A stretch of DNA of 64,000 nucleotides from an uncultured Colwellia sp. (GTDB lineage: Bacteria > Pseudomonadota > Gammaproteobacteria > Enterobacterales > Alteromonadaceae). Shown piece by piece: positions 8,534 through 17,703 of this stretch. Position numbers and translations under genes: made by a program. Each line of letters begins with the position of its first letter. Position 1 is the first letter of the stretch. Under the pieces are notes generated by a model that saw only the letters and a list, made by a program, of their open reading frames with translations, searched no databases and was not told the origin of the DNA. The DNA lies in contig CAJXWZ010000012.1 of NCBI GenBank assembly GCA_913062815.1, positions 62,001-126,000 of the forward strand. The letters are read 5' to 3'.

Positions 8534-9625
8534 ATGTTAAAAAAATTATGGTTAAAAAAAGTGATGCCATCAAAGTCAATATTGAGACGGGTTTTGTTTG
8601 GCTCGGCTTCTTGCTTGTTGGTTGTTAGTCAATTTGCTACTTCGGCGCAAGCGCCAAAAAGACCTGTAAAGGTTGATACGGTGACTGAAGTTTCATTAGC
8701 AGCAACTGCTAACCTTATGGGCACGCTGCATAGTCGCTCTTTTGTTAATATTACCGCCGGCGTTAGCGGTCGTTTAGACTGGTTACAAGAACCGGGAACT
8801 ATGGTTCAGGCAGGTGAAGTGCTAGCTAAAATGGATTTACTGCCCCTGCAATTGAAACAAGCGGAGCAACAAGCACAAATTAAGCGAGCTAATATTAATT
8901 CTCGTTATTTTAAAAATGAGTTACAACGACTAGAAAAATTGAGAAAAAGTAATTCTGCCTCTCAGTTTCAACTTGATCAAACGAAATCTCAATATGAGTT
9001 AGCTCAAACTGATTTAGAAATAGCAAGGTTAAAATTAAAGCAGTTAGAAGATGAGCTTTCCCGCGCGACAGTTAAAGCTCCATTTAATGGCGTTGTAACG
9101 GCGCGTGTTGTTCGTGCAGGAACCGATATAAATCGAAGTGACATTTTATTGAAGTTACTTGATACCGAGCATTTAGAAGTTCGCTTATTTGTACCGGTTA
9201 AATATTTAGCTTATGTGCGCAAAGGATTAGCGTTAAACCTAAAAGCAATAGGGCAAGAGATTTCGACAGAAGTTACTGCTGTTATTCCCAGTACAGATCC
9301 TCGCTCACAAACGTTCGAAGTGAGAATTCAGCTCCCTGAGCATTTAAATGAGTTTTGGACTGCAGGGCAATTAGTATCTGTAGCAGTGCCAATTCAAGGA
9401 GCTAGTCCTAGTTTAACTATTCATAGAGATGCATTAATTTTACGTAAAGATGGTACGTTTGTCGTCAAGGTTGATGAGCAAAATAAAGCGCACAGATTAC
9501 TGGTAAAAGTAGGTAAGGGTACCTTCGACAGAGTGGCAATTCAGGGAGACTTACAAAGCGGAGACAGGATAGCTATTCGTGGCGCAGAAAGGCTCAAAGA
9601 AGGACAAAGTGTCGTTGTGCAATAG
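8534..9625 (+). CDS. RND periplasmic adaptor (membrane fusion protein), copy 1
   Basis: The membrane fusion partner of the preceding permease. It has an N-terminal signal/anchor (about residues 18-40), a lipoyl/barrel-sandwich domain split around an alpha-helical hairpin (about 115-175, rich in Lys, Glu and Gln), the returning ATVKAPFNGVVTARVV half-motif, a beta-barrel domain, and a membrane-proximal domain ending GDRIAIRGAERLKEGQSVVV. The length of 363 residues is usual. The ribosome binding site GAGGA supports the ATG at 8534. The gene order is permease then adaptor, the reverse of the second RND system in this window. Confidence 0.9.
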   Translation: MLKKLWLKKVMPSKSILRRVLFGSASCLLVVSQFATSAQAPKRPVKVDTVTEVSLAATANLMGTLHSRSFVNITAGVSGRLDWLQEPGTMVQAGEVLAKMDLLPLQLKQAEQQAQIKRANINSRYFKNELQRLEKLRKSNSASQFQLDQTKSQYELAQTDLEIARLKLKQLEDELSRATVKAPFNGVVTARVVRAGTDINRSDILLKLLDTEHLEVRLFVPVKYLAYVRKGLALNLKAIGQEISTEVTAVIPSTDPRSQTFEVRIQLPEHLNEFWTAGQLVSVAVPIQGASPSLTIHRDALILRKDGTFVVKVDEQNKAHRLLVKVGKGTFDRVAIQGDLQSGDRIAIRGAERLKEGQSVVVQ

Positions 9626-9648
9626 ATTGCGACCGCTTTTATATAAGC

Positions 9649-9682
9649 AAAGTGACAACTTAACTTGTTAAATTGTCACTTT
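9649..9682. terminator. Bidirectional terminator between convergent genes
   Basis: A long hairpin (AAAGTGACAA...TTGTCACTTT, one mismatch further in) lies between the RND adaptor and the convergent MTHFR-like gene. A and T runs at the two feet allow it to act on both strands. Confidence 0.6.
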
Positions 9683-9699
9683 CATTGAGCTTATCTTCT

Positions 9700-10692
9700 T
9701 TAGTTAGCTTTATTAATTAAACTATTAAGCTCTTTTTTAGCTAGAAAGCTATCCATAGTTGAACGCAGTAATTTATACAACAAAATTGAGCCATCAATTT
9801 CTTCTTTACGGTTTGTTAAACTCTCTATGTTTAATCCTAAAGGAAGATTATATGGGATCACAGCATCTAAAATTTGTTGTAAACTATTTGCGCAAATTCG
9901 TATGGATTCATGTAATGGGCTGGCAGAATTGAGTATACGTAAGCTGGTTGCTTCAGGCACACTTACACCTAACCATTCGATAAATTCTAGCGTTTTTTCA
10001 CTACCACAAGGTGAAAATGTCAAAATTAACCGCTGCGGTTTAAGGCCTTGTTTTTCACACTCAAGCGCATACCGAGTGAGCATGTCTATGGTTGCTTGCG
10101 GATTATAGATGGCTTGCGAGATAAAGAAATTACAGCCTTGAAGGTGTTTCTCAATTAAACGTTGATGCTCATTGCCTTTAACAGCATGACGCTCTGCAAT
10201 AGTGACGCCACCGATAAAAAAATCATGTTCATTTTCTACTAAGGTCTTATATGCATCGGACAAGGGTAGTGAAATTTCATTGTCTTTAGAAGGGCTGCCA
10301 ACCAGTACCACATCTTTAACGCCATATTTCTCCCATGCTTCATTTGCCCATTGATTAAAATCATCGCTACTCGATTGCACAACACTTTTATAAGTAATAA
10401 CAGGGTGGTTAGATTTGTCATTAAGTAATGATGAATAAAGTCTAGTGTCATGTGTTGACTTGAAAGGGAATGGCCTTGATTTTTTGGTACGAGAATTTTC
10501 ATCTTGAATGTCATAAACAATTAAACCATCAAAATCAATATCACTAACTCGCTCAAGTAACTTTTCAGCAATAATTTCAACAGCTTCAAGTGAGGTGTTA
10601 CTTTTTGGCGGTGTTGTGCCAATAAAATAGACACCTCTATTTATATCGTTATATCTTGCTTGAAGTTCTGATTGCTTGCTTACATTACTCAT
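9700..10692 (-). CDS. Methylenetetrahydrofolate reductase-like protein
   Basis: A 330-residue protein with the TIM-barrel look of the MetF family: an N-terminal segment RGVYFIGTTPPKSN, then FDGLIVYDIQDENSR, a central GGVTIAERH, and CNFFISQAIYNPQATIDML, which matches the F-x-x-SQ motif of MTHFR. It is more divergent than housekeeping metF and longer than usual at the C terminus. It may be a paralogue acting on a different pterin or flavin substrate. It is a single gene; the next minus-strand gene (PotD-like) is 156 bases upstream. The assignment rests on motif recognition only. Confidence 0.6.
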   Translation of the reverse strand: MSNVSKQSELQARYNDINRGVYFIGTTPPKSNTSLEAVEIIAEKLLERVSDIDFDGLIVYDIQDENSRTKKSRPFPFKSTHDTRLYSSLLNDKSNHPVITYKSVVQSSSDDFNQWANEAWEKYGVKDVVLVGSPSKDNEISLPLSDAYKTLVENEHDFFIGGVTIAERHAVKGNEHQRLIEKHLQGCNFFISQAIYNPQATIDMLTRYALECEKQGLKPQRLILTFSPCGSEKTLEFIEWLGVSVPEATSLRILNSASPLHESIRICANSLQQILDAVIPYNLPLGLNIESLTNRKEEIDGSILLYKLLRSTMDSFLAKKELNSLINKAN

Positions 10693-10848
10693 TTGGATTG
10701 TTGTTCATGGACGTTTAGATGTCTATATGGTCATTTATATCGACTGCATTGTCAACCACTGATTTACGAAAATAACGAAGAGTGTGGCTGCTTTTAGGGA
10801 TTTTTATAAAATAGGCGAGTGAAAAGCACAACAATGCTTAGTGAGTGC

Positions 10849-11862
10849 TTATTCTAAATCGCTTGTAGCTCGCTCCACCATTTGTTTCATTAAGCTATAA
10901 GAGAAGTGATTAAAAGGGGGAACAAATAAACCGGTGGAGAAAAGCCCTGGATTATCTTCTAATAACCCTCTATTGGAAATGTTGGCTGCTGGGATCATGG
11001 ATAAGTCATCAGCAATGCGTTGCTGTACCTTTTTACTGATAAAATAATTTGCAATTATTTCGGCTGCTTCAAGCTTTCTGCCAGATAAATGATGAACAAA
11101 ATTAATGGTGTCTAACCAAGCTAAGTAACCTTCTTGAAAATCAATAAGCTGCCAGTTTTCACCTTTTTTATTTTGTTGGCTGATCTCAGGGCCCCAACTG
11201 CTGACAATATCAAGGTTAGATGAGAAAAGAGGAGACTCAGCCCAAAGGTTACCTGCTTGTTGATAAATAGCGCGCAATTTCCGTTCTAATAGTCCATTTT
11301 CAGCCATTAGTGCTTTTAAAGCTTGACGGTCGCCTTGTTCTGTTAATGTTTGAATTTCAAAAGGGTGATGACCAATTGCTTGCCATAAGTCACTAACGGA
11401 TGTTGGAATTTTAGTTGTTCCAAGCTTTTGGGTATTAATATAAAAACCATATATACCGCCACCCCAGGGGATATACAAAGGATTACCAGCTTCCATTCCC
11501 ATAGAGATATTGATCAAATTGTTATTTAGAAATTGATAATTGGTAAGCCGTGGAGAATGTCGATTGATGGGTTGTAATAGTTTCGAAATTCTTTCGTCAT
11601 TCATTTTGATAAAAAATAAAGTAAGAAACGCGATGTCACATTGATTATTTCTTATTATTGAAAACATTTGTTCTTCGTCTTGCGCTAGCGTATCTATAAC
11701 TTGCGCGGTATATTGGTAACCCTGATCTGCGAGTTGCTTGTTAACTATGCTAAGGTCTGCTTGGGTGATATAACCCTCCCAAGTTAAAATCCGGATAGGC
11801 TGTGCGCTTAAGTTTGTACAGAAGAGTGCTAAAAGTATAAGAACCCAGCAAGGGTGCGACAT
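10849..11862 (-). CDS. Extracellular solute-binding protein, PotD/spermidine-putrescine-like
   Basis: A secreted periplasmic binding protein. A signal peptide (PCWVLILLALFCTNLSAQ) is followed by IRILTWEGYITQADL, the classic start of the PotD/PotF family, and by IPWGGGIYGFYINTQKL in the hinge region. No transporter subunits are adjacent, so it is an orphan binding protein that may serve a remote ABC system or a signalling protein. The 337-residue length fits. The substrate is unproven; polyamine is only the family archetype. Confidence 0.72.
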   Translation of the reverse strand: MSHPCWVLILLALFCTNLSAQPIRILTWEGYITQADLSIVNKQLADQGYQYTAQVIDTLAQDEEQMFSIIRNNQCDIAFLTLFFIKMNDERISKLLQPINRHSPRLTNYQFLNNNLINISMGMEAGNPLYIPWGGGIYGFYINTQKLGTTKIPTSVSDLWQAIGHHPFEIQTLTEQGDRQALKALMAENGLLERKLRAIYQQAGNLWAESPLFSSNLDIVSSWGPEISQQNKKGENWQLIDFQEGYLAWLDTINFVHHLSGRKLEAAEIIANYFISKKVQQRIADDLSMIPAANISNRGLLEDNPGLFSTGLFVPPFNHFSYSLMKQMVERATSDLE

Positions 11863-11977
11863 AAAAGAAATTTATATAAGTAAATGGGATTATTTAAGCA
11901 TAGACTTAAACTGGCAATTGAACAAATGTATACTCCCCTTAGCTAAAAGCCAGTTCTTAATTTAAGTAGATTGAAAG

Positions 11978-12400
11978 ATGAATGAAATATTACCCATTTC
12001 CATTAAAGTTAATGAAGAGTTAGTGCAACGGCTAACAAAAGTTGTTGCTGTAACTAATAAACTGGAAGCACAATTTAACTTTCAAACATTAGCGGCAAAT
12101 TGGTATGGCGATGAAGATAATATTCATTCAATTCTTTTACGATTGGAGTCAGCGGCAAGTTTTGAAAGTAATTGGCAGGTATTTGAAGAAAATTCATCAA
12201 TGAAACAATATAGTGACGATGTATTTTCAATTACTAACAGTGAGAGTAAGTTGTTTCAAACTGTTTGTTATATTGCCATCACTACCGTTGAATTAATGCT
12301 TGTTACTGAGCAAACAAAGCTACTTCCCGCTTTACTGCAAGTGAAATTACAAAAAGTACTTAATCTTATTGCAAAAAAACATGCGCTAACGTGTATATAA
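11978..12400 (+). CDS. Hypothetical protein (140 aa)
   Basis: Not recognised. The sequence is soluble, looks mostly helical and carries no signal peptide; it begins MNEILPISIKVNEELVQRL. Two Cys occur in the second half (TVCYIAITTVE and the C-terminal LTCI). It ends 21 bases before the RsuA-like gene in the same direction, so the two may be co-transcribed. Confidence 0.65.
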   Translation: MNEILPISIKVNEELVQRLTKVVAVTNKLEAQFNFQTLAANWYGDEDNIHSILLRLESAASFESNWQVFEENSSMKQYSDDVFSITNSESKLFQTVCYIAITTVELMLVTEQTKLLPALLQVKLQKVLNLIAKKHALTCI

Positions 12401-12421
12401 CTTCTATTGTAAAGGAATAAA

Positions 12422-13120
12422 GTGTCAATTAATCGCAGTAGGCTTGATCGTATTATTGCCGAAAAATGCCAAATAAACCGCAAAAAAGTGCGATTAATGT
12501 TGGCACAAAAGCGTATTAGGGTTGATGGTGTTATCGCTAATAATGTGGCCCAAGCAGTTGATAAATTTTCTGTTATCTTAGTGGATGAGGAAGCGATTCA
12601 ACAGCATCATCCGTTGTATATTATGCTTCATAAACCCATTGGCGTGGTATGTGCTACCAAGGACGATAAACATACAACAGTGATTGATTTACTCGAGACA
12701 CTTTTAACTGCCGAGGAACGAGCAAGTTTGCACATTGTCGGTCGTTTGGACTTGAATACTTCAGGTTTAGTGTTATTAACCAATGACAGTCGTTGGTCTG
12801 AACAATTAACTTCTCCTGAAAATAAAGTCCCTAAACATTATTTAGTGACTTTAGAAAGGCTTTTGACCAATGAATATATTACCGCTTTTGCAGAGGGGAT
12901 GTTTTTTGCCTTCGAAGGTATCACTACCAAACCAGCAACACTCAATATAGTTTCTCAATATCAAGCACATGTTGTATTAACAGAAGGGCGTTATCATCAA
13001 ATTAAAAGAATGTTTGGTCGATTTAGAAATCCAGTAGTTGCCCTACATCGCATAGCGGTAGGTGATTACCGTTTACCTGAGGATTTGAAGGTTGGAGAAA
13101 GTCGAATTATAGTGGTATAA
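12422..13120 (+). CDS. Pseudouridine synthase, RsuA family
   Basis: This enzyme isomerises a uridine in rRNA. It has an N-terminal S4 RNA-binding domain (SRLDRIIAEKCQINRKKVRLML, residues 4-60) and the catalytic domain with the RsuA/RluB/E/F motif GRLDLNTSGLVLLTND, whose first Asp is the nucleophile. The later EGRYHQIKRMF motif is also present. The 232-residue length matches RsuA, which modifies U516 of 16S rRNA; which of the RsuA-family sites it modifies is not certain. The start is GTG with AAAGGA upstream. Confidence 0.85.
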   Translation: MSINRSRLDRIIAEKCQINRKKVRLMLAQKRIRVDGVIANNVAQAVDKFSVILVDEEAIQQHHPLYIMLHKPIGVVCATKDDKHTTVIDLLETLLTAEERASLHIVGRLDLNTSGLVLLTNDSRWSEQLTSPENKVPKHYLVTLERLLTNEYITAFAEGMFFAFEGITTKPATLNIVSQYQAHVVLTEGRYHQIKRMFGRFRNPVVALHRIAVGDYRLPEDLKVGESRIIVV

Positions 13121-13202
13121 CAAGGTGAAGTAGCAACCAGCAATAAGAGTATCAACAAGATATTATTAAGTATTCACCTACAATACCTGCACTGCTTTTT
13201 TA

Positions 13203-13232
13203 TAAGCCAGTTACAGAATTATAACTGGCTTA
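13203..13232. terminator. Stem-loop between convergent genes
   Basis: An 11-bp perfect inverted repeat (TAAGCCAGTTA and its complement, 8-base loop) lies between the convergent RsuA-like and oxygenase genes. The flanking T runs are weak on the plus strand. Confidence 0.4.
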
Positions 13233-13240
13233 CCGTACTT

Positions 13241-14080
13241 TTATTTAACGCCAAGTTCACGCAAACGTTCAAGCAAATAAGATGCTTGGGTATGTTTATC
13301 CGATAATTTAACTTCGCTGCGAGGATGTAAAAATAATGGTAGTGAAATGCGAGATTTAGTACTTGCTTTGCCACTTGGATTGATAACTCGGTGAGAAGTG
13401 GATGGGAAATAACCGCCTGAGGCTTCTTGCAGCATATCACCAATATTGATGATTAAGTTGCCAAAATTACTGGGCACATCCAACCAACTACCATCTTGAC
13501 TTTGAACTTGTAAACCTGGCTCATTGGCAGCAGGTAAAATAGTTAGCAAGTTAATATCTTCGTGAGCGGCAGCTCTGATAGCTCCGGGCTCTTCGTCACC
13601 TGTAATTGGTGGATAATGCAAAATACGTAGTAATGTATTGGGGGTGTTATCAATCATGCTGGATAGCTGTTGAGAATAGTTTTTTGAAACAGATGCTGGA
13701 CTATATTCTTCCACCCAATCTAATAGCTCATGGGCTAAGTTAGAGGCTAGTTCATAGTAATTGAGTATCTCATCTTTTAATGAGTCAGGAATACGACCCC
13801 AAGGGTAAATATGGAAGTATTCCTTAATGTCTTTATGTTGATGTCCTTTGGCTGTTTCTGAAATTTCAGGGGCAAAATAACCGTCTTGTTTCTCTACATC
13901 GAAAGCATAACTTTCTTTATTACCATTGGTAAAAAAATCTTGCCAATTATTATAAATAGACTCAACTAAAGATTGTTGGATAGGATGGTTAACTAAAACG
14001 CCAAAACCCGTTTCACGTAAGCTTTTAACAAATTTTTCCGCTGCGTCTTCTGCGGTGTAATCTACAACAGGTAGAATCAT
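13241..14080 (-). CDS. 2OG-Fe(II) oxygenase, isopenicillin-N-synthase family
   Basis: A soluble non-haem iron oxygenase of about 279 residues. It has the N-terminal DIOX_N-like segment (SLRETGFGVLVNHP), the HxD motif in AAHEDINLL, and the distal His and Arg in STSHRVINPSGK...SRISLPLFLHP. These residues bind Fe(II) and 2-oxoglutarate. Bacterial members include the ethylene-forming enzyme and many uncharacterised oxidases; nothing here identifies the substrate. It is a single gene facing the RsuA-like gene, with a 510-base region upstream. Confidence 0.85.
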   Translation of the reverse strand: MILPVVDYTAEDAAEKFVKSLRETGFGVLVNHPIQQSLVESIYNNWQDFFTNGNKESYAFDVEKQDGYFAPEISETAKGHQHKDIKEYFHIYPWGRIPDSLKDEILNYYELASNLAHELLDWVEEYSPASVSKNYSQQLSSMIDNTPNTLLRILHYPPITGDEEPGAIRAAAHEDINLLTILPAANEPGLQVQSQDGSWLDVPSNFGNLIINIGDMLQEASGGYFPSTSHRVINPSGKASTKSRISLPLFLHPRSEVKLSDKHTQASYLLERLRELGVK

Positions 14081-14591
14081 GGTTTTCTCAAAGAAATAGA
14101 ATTATACGTAGATTGTAAACTGATTTTAGTTATCTTCAAGCTTGTCGGGTGCTGTTGATGTTTTCTGATTGTTTTTACGGCAATTTATTTTCCGATAATA
14201 CAAGACATAGCTTTTATTTCGTAGTCACACAAGACTATTGCAGTTGCGTTGTCTAATAAGCTACCGCCATGTAGCGTGCTCAAATAAGTGATAAAGCGAT
14301 AGGAAATGGCTATAAACGCTGTCCTTCGAATGCGTTTTAATGGGTCTTGCTCTTTGTTGCCAACACGGAATTAGGTATATAGGTTATGTAGTAGCATATT
14401 ACCTGTGCGAGGTACTTACATAGAGCTACTATGTTTCATTTCTAGTGCCGCGATCAAAAAGCATTTAATTAGAATAAAATCGAAACATGAAAGTTCAAAA
14501 GACCCTAAGAAAAAATAGAGAGACTTCTGATATTTGTATAGACTTAAGTATATACTAGATAAAAATTTACAATAATTAAGTGATAAATTAG
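14081..14591. other. 511-base region without a recognised gene
   Basis: It separates the divergent oxygenase and lipoprotein genes and presumably holds both promoters. I see no convincing ORF, RNA fold or repeat in it. Confidence 0.4.
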
Positions 14592-14897
14592 ATGAAACTT
14601 TCTCTTTTCAGTGTTGGTTGTTTTCTTGTCGGTCTTACTGGGTGCTCAAGTAATGATGCAGTGTGTGAAGATATCACCTTAGCATCAGAACAGATACAAC
14701 AATGCCAAGCGCTACATCGTCAAATAGTTAATGCAAAGGGCAAACCTTTAATACGAACAGAACTTGAACGTAGATATCAACAAGACTGTATAGATATTCG
14801 TTATTACCGTGATGAAAAACAAGTTGCCATCTGCGGAAATAAGCATAAAAGCAAGGAAATCATTGAGAATATGGGTAGAGAAGCCAGTACTAACTAA
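14592..14897 (+). CDS. Small lipoprotein, unknown function
   Basis: A 101-residue protein starting with a lipoprotein signal peptide: a short charged N terminus, a hydrophobic core and the lipobox LTGC, so the mature protein starts at Cys18. Four further Cys follow (VCED, QQCQ, QDCID, AICGN), which could form two disulfides in the periplasm. Not otherwise recognised. A strong terminator follows. Confidence 0.7.
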   Translation: MKLSLFSVGCFLVGLTGCSSNDAVCEDITLASEQIQQCQALHRQIVNAKGKPLIRTELERRYQQDCIDIRYYRDEKQVAICGNKHKSKEIIENMGREASTN

Positions 14898-14920
14898 CTT
14901 TTTATGTATTAATTTTCCTA

Positions 14921-14960
14921 AAAATCCATGTTAGCTTGACAGCTAAGGTGGATTTTTTTT
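14921..14960 (+). terminator. Rho-independent terminator after the lipoprotein gene
   Basis: The inverted repeat AAAATCC...GGATTTT, with an inner TTAGCT/AGCTAA stem, is followed by a run of eight T. Confidence 0.75.
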
Positions 14961-15051
14961 GAATAAAAGTTCATTATGTTTATCTTAAAAATTTTCATTG
15001 TTCAGCTTATTGATAACTAGTGGTTCAATTGATACGGGTAAATTTTTACTA

Positions 15052-17685
15052 ATGGCTAATGCGCGCACCAAAAAAAATATAACTAACATCGCTGACAATA
15101 AAGACGAAAACGTCTCTAGTCAAACTGCGCCCGCTACCAATGAACTGCTTCCTCCCGCAAATGAATTGCACACGCTTCAGCAGCAATACCAAGATTTACA
15201 AATACGCTATAGTGCTTTGTTCAGTCTTAATCATTTATCCCAAGAGTGTGATGATCTACACAGCTTTTATCCCCAAGTACATCGAACTATCGCATCACTG
15301 ATGACGGCGAAAAATTTTTATATCGTTACTTACGATCAAACGTTTTCCACTTTAGAGTTTGTCTATTATGTAGATGAAAAAGATAAGAAACCAGAGGGGG
15401 TTATAGATTACAAAGACTTTACCGGATCATTTACTCATTTAGTTATTGAGTCAATGCAACCTTTGTTAGTTACTCCATCTCTTGAACAGCAACTACAAGA
15501 AAATGAAAAAATCAAACTTTACGGCTCTACAGGTATGGATTGGCTAGGCATCCCATTATTGCATAATGATTTAGTGATAGGGGTGATGGTTGTACAAAGC
15601 TATAGTGAGAAAACGCGTTATAACGAGCAAGATCTCAGTATGCTTACTTTTGCTGGTCAACATGTTGTTGGTGCCATGATTCGATTGCAAGATAAAGAAA
15701 GGTTAACGAGTGCTGTTAATGCTAGAACTCGGGAGTTAATGGCGCAAATCCGGGAACGGGAAAAATCTGAGTTATTACAAGAGTCTTTATATCGAATTTC
15801 TGAATTAGCCAATGATGCTAGTTTTGATATCAACATATTTTATTCAAAAGTGCATAATATCGTTGGTCAACTAATTAATGCCACTAACTTTTTCATCGCT
15901 AAATATGATCAAGACAGCGATACCATCGAATATGTTTATGTGGTCGACGAAGAATCAGACAACCCGAAAGATTTTTTTCAAACAAGAAAACTCTCTAATC
16001 ATTACTCTGAGCTGGTAATTCGTCAGCAAAAAACGGTGCTATTAACTAAGCAAAATATGACCGAGTTGTTTAACAAAGGTGAAACCAGAAAACCAACCTC
16101 GGGTGAACATTCATGGCTAGGTGTACCGCTCATTTATTCAGGGAAGTTGCTCGGCGTAATGGTTATTCAAAGTTACTCTAACCAAACTACCTATTCGCAG
16201 CAAGATGCAGAATTATTGAATTTTGTCTCTAATCACGTATCAGCAGCGATTAAACGACGCGAAACCTCTGATGTAGAAAGACAAAGTCATGAGTTATTAG
16301 AGCAACAGGTTAAACTAAGAACCCTAGCTTTAGAAGAAGAAATTGTTCAGCGTAAACAAGTGGAAAAAAAACTAAAGCATACAGCTTCACATGATAGTTT
16401 AACGGGTTTACCAAACAGAGCCGTATTCCTTGATTTATTAAATCATGCTATTGCCTGCAAAAAGCGCAAGCCTGATTTATCTTTTGCCGTGTTATTCTTA
16501 GATTTAGATCGTTTTAAAATGGTTAATGATAGCTTAGGCCATCATGCGGGTGACACTTTATTGAAACTCATTGCTCGCGAGTTATCGGCAATTGTCCGCG
16601 GTAAAGATACCGTAGCCAGATTAGGTGGAGATGAATTTGTTATATTAATTGAAGATTTGGATTCTGATAACGAAGCCTTTGAAATAGCACAACGAATTAC
16701 CGCGTTTTTAAAAGAGCCATTTACTATTAATAACCAGTTAGTTTTTACCGGTACTAGTATAGGTATTTTATTTAGTGATGAGCGGTATGATAGTGCTGAT
16801 ACTATGCTAAGGGATGCTGATACTGCTATGTATCATGCAAAGGACAATGGTAAGGGGCGTTATGAAGTATTCGATGCAAGTATGCATCAGAGAGTGCAAA
16901 ATGCACTTTCTCTTGAGGCTGACATTAGAGAAGCGATAGAATGGCAAGAATTTATTCCTTTTTATCAGCCCATACTTAAACTAGAAAATGAAGAGTTAAG
17001 AGGTTTTGAAGCGCTGGCTCGCTGGCAAAGTAAAAAACGTGGCTTTGTTTATCCTAATGATTTCATTCCATTAGCAGAAGAAACTAATCTTGTACAAGCT
17101 ATTGATTTACAAATATTAAAACAATCATGTCTTCAGCTTAAAATATGGCAAGAAACTTTATCCAGAGAAGATTTATATGTCAGTTGTAATTTATTCTGCA
17201 GTCAATTTTTTAGTCCTTCACTACCTGATGATATTGAAAATATTCTGAACGAAACTGGCTTAAAAGCAGAGCACTTAAGAGTAGAGTTAACTGAACGAGC
17301 ATTATTAGAAAATACTGATGTTGTTCTTTCTAATATGAAAGCGCTCAAACGCCTTGGTGTAAAAATACTGCTTGATGACTTTGGCACAGGTTATTCAAGT
17401 TTGAGTTATTTGCACCGCTTCCCTATTGATGTATTAAAAATTGATCGTTCTTTTATCAATAATGTTCACGAACACAAAAATAACCGGGCAATTATTAAAA
17501 CAATTGTCGATTTAGCCACCAATCTTCGTATGGCGACCGTCGGTGAAGGTATAGAAAATATAGAAGATGCCCAATTACTTCAAAAAATGGATTGCTTATA
17601 TGGACAAGGTTTTTACTTCGCGAAACCTATGCCTGCAAAAGAGATGGAACAATATATCAAGGCGAATTCACTTGAAAGTAAATAA
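15052..17685 (+). CDS. GAF-GAF-GGDEF-EAL cyclic-di-GMP protein
   Basis: A cytoplasmic signalling protein of 877 residues. It carries two GAF sensory domains (about 70-220 and 255-405, each with a WLGxPL motif), a charged coiled-coil linker, a GGDEF domain with intact GGDEF at 525-529, and an EAL domain with EAL at 653-655, DDFGTGYSSL and KIDRSFI. An RxxD inhibitory-site motif (RGKD) lies five residues before GGDEF. Both domains look intact, so it could make and break c-di-GMP, or one domain may regulate the other. I chose ATG 15052; TTG 14998 would add 18 residues. It ends 18 bases from the convergent degS gene with no obvious terminator between. Confidence 0.9.
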   Translation: MANARTKKNITNIADNKDENVSSQTAPATNELLPPANELHTLQQQYQDLQIRYSALFSLNHLSQECDDLHSFYPQVHRTIASLMTAKNFYIVTYDQTFSTLEFVYYVDEKDKKPEGVIDYKDFTGSFTHLVIESMQPLLVTPSLEQQLQENEKIKLYGSTGMDWLGIPLLHNDLVIGVMVVQSYSEKTRYNEQDLSMLTFAGQHVVGAMIRLQDKERLTSAVNARTRELMAQIREREKSELLQESLYRISELANDASFDINIFYSKVHNIVGQLINATNFFIAKYDQDSDTIEYVYVVDEESDNPKDFFQTRKLSNHYSELVIRQQKTVLLTKQNMTELFNKGETRKPTSGEHSWLGVPLIYSGKLLGVMVIQSYSNQTTYSQQDAELLNFVSNHVSAAIKRRETSDVERQSHELLEQQVKLRTLALEEEIVQRKQVEKKLKHTASHDSLTGLPNRAVFLDLLNHAIACKKRKPDLSFAVLFLDLDRFKMVNDSLGHHAGDTLLKLIARELSAIVRGKDTVARLGGDEFVILIEDLDSDNEAFEIAQRITAFLKEPFTINNQLVFTGTSIGILFSDERYDSADTMLRDADTAMYHAKDNGKGRYEVFDASMHQRVQNALSLEADIREAIEWQEFIPFYQPILKLENEELRGFEALARWQSKKRGFVYPNDFIPLAEETNLVQAIDLQILKQSCLQLKIWQETLSREDLYVSCNLFCSQFFSPSLPDDIENILNETGLKAEHLRVELTERALLENTDVVLSNMKALKRLGVKILLDDFGTGYSSLSYLHRFPIDVLKIDRSFINNVHEHKNNRAIIKTIVDLATNLRMATVGEGIENIEDAQLLQKMDCLYGQGFYFAKPMPAKEMEQYIKANSLESK

Positions 17686-17703
17686 TGTATTTATTTAAAG
17701 CGG

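Noticed and set aside
15052-17685. Degenerate GGDEF or EAL domain
   Set aside because: Both signature motifs and surrounding catalytic residues appear intact.
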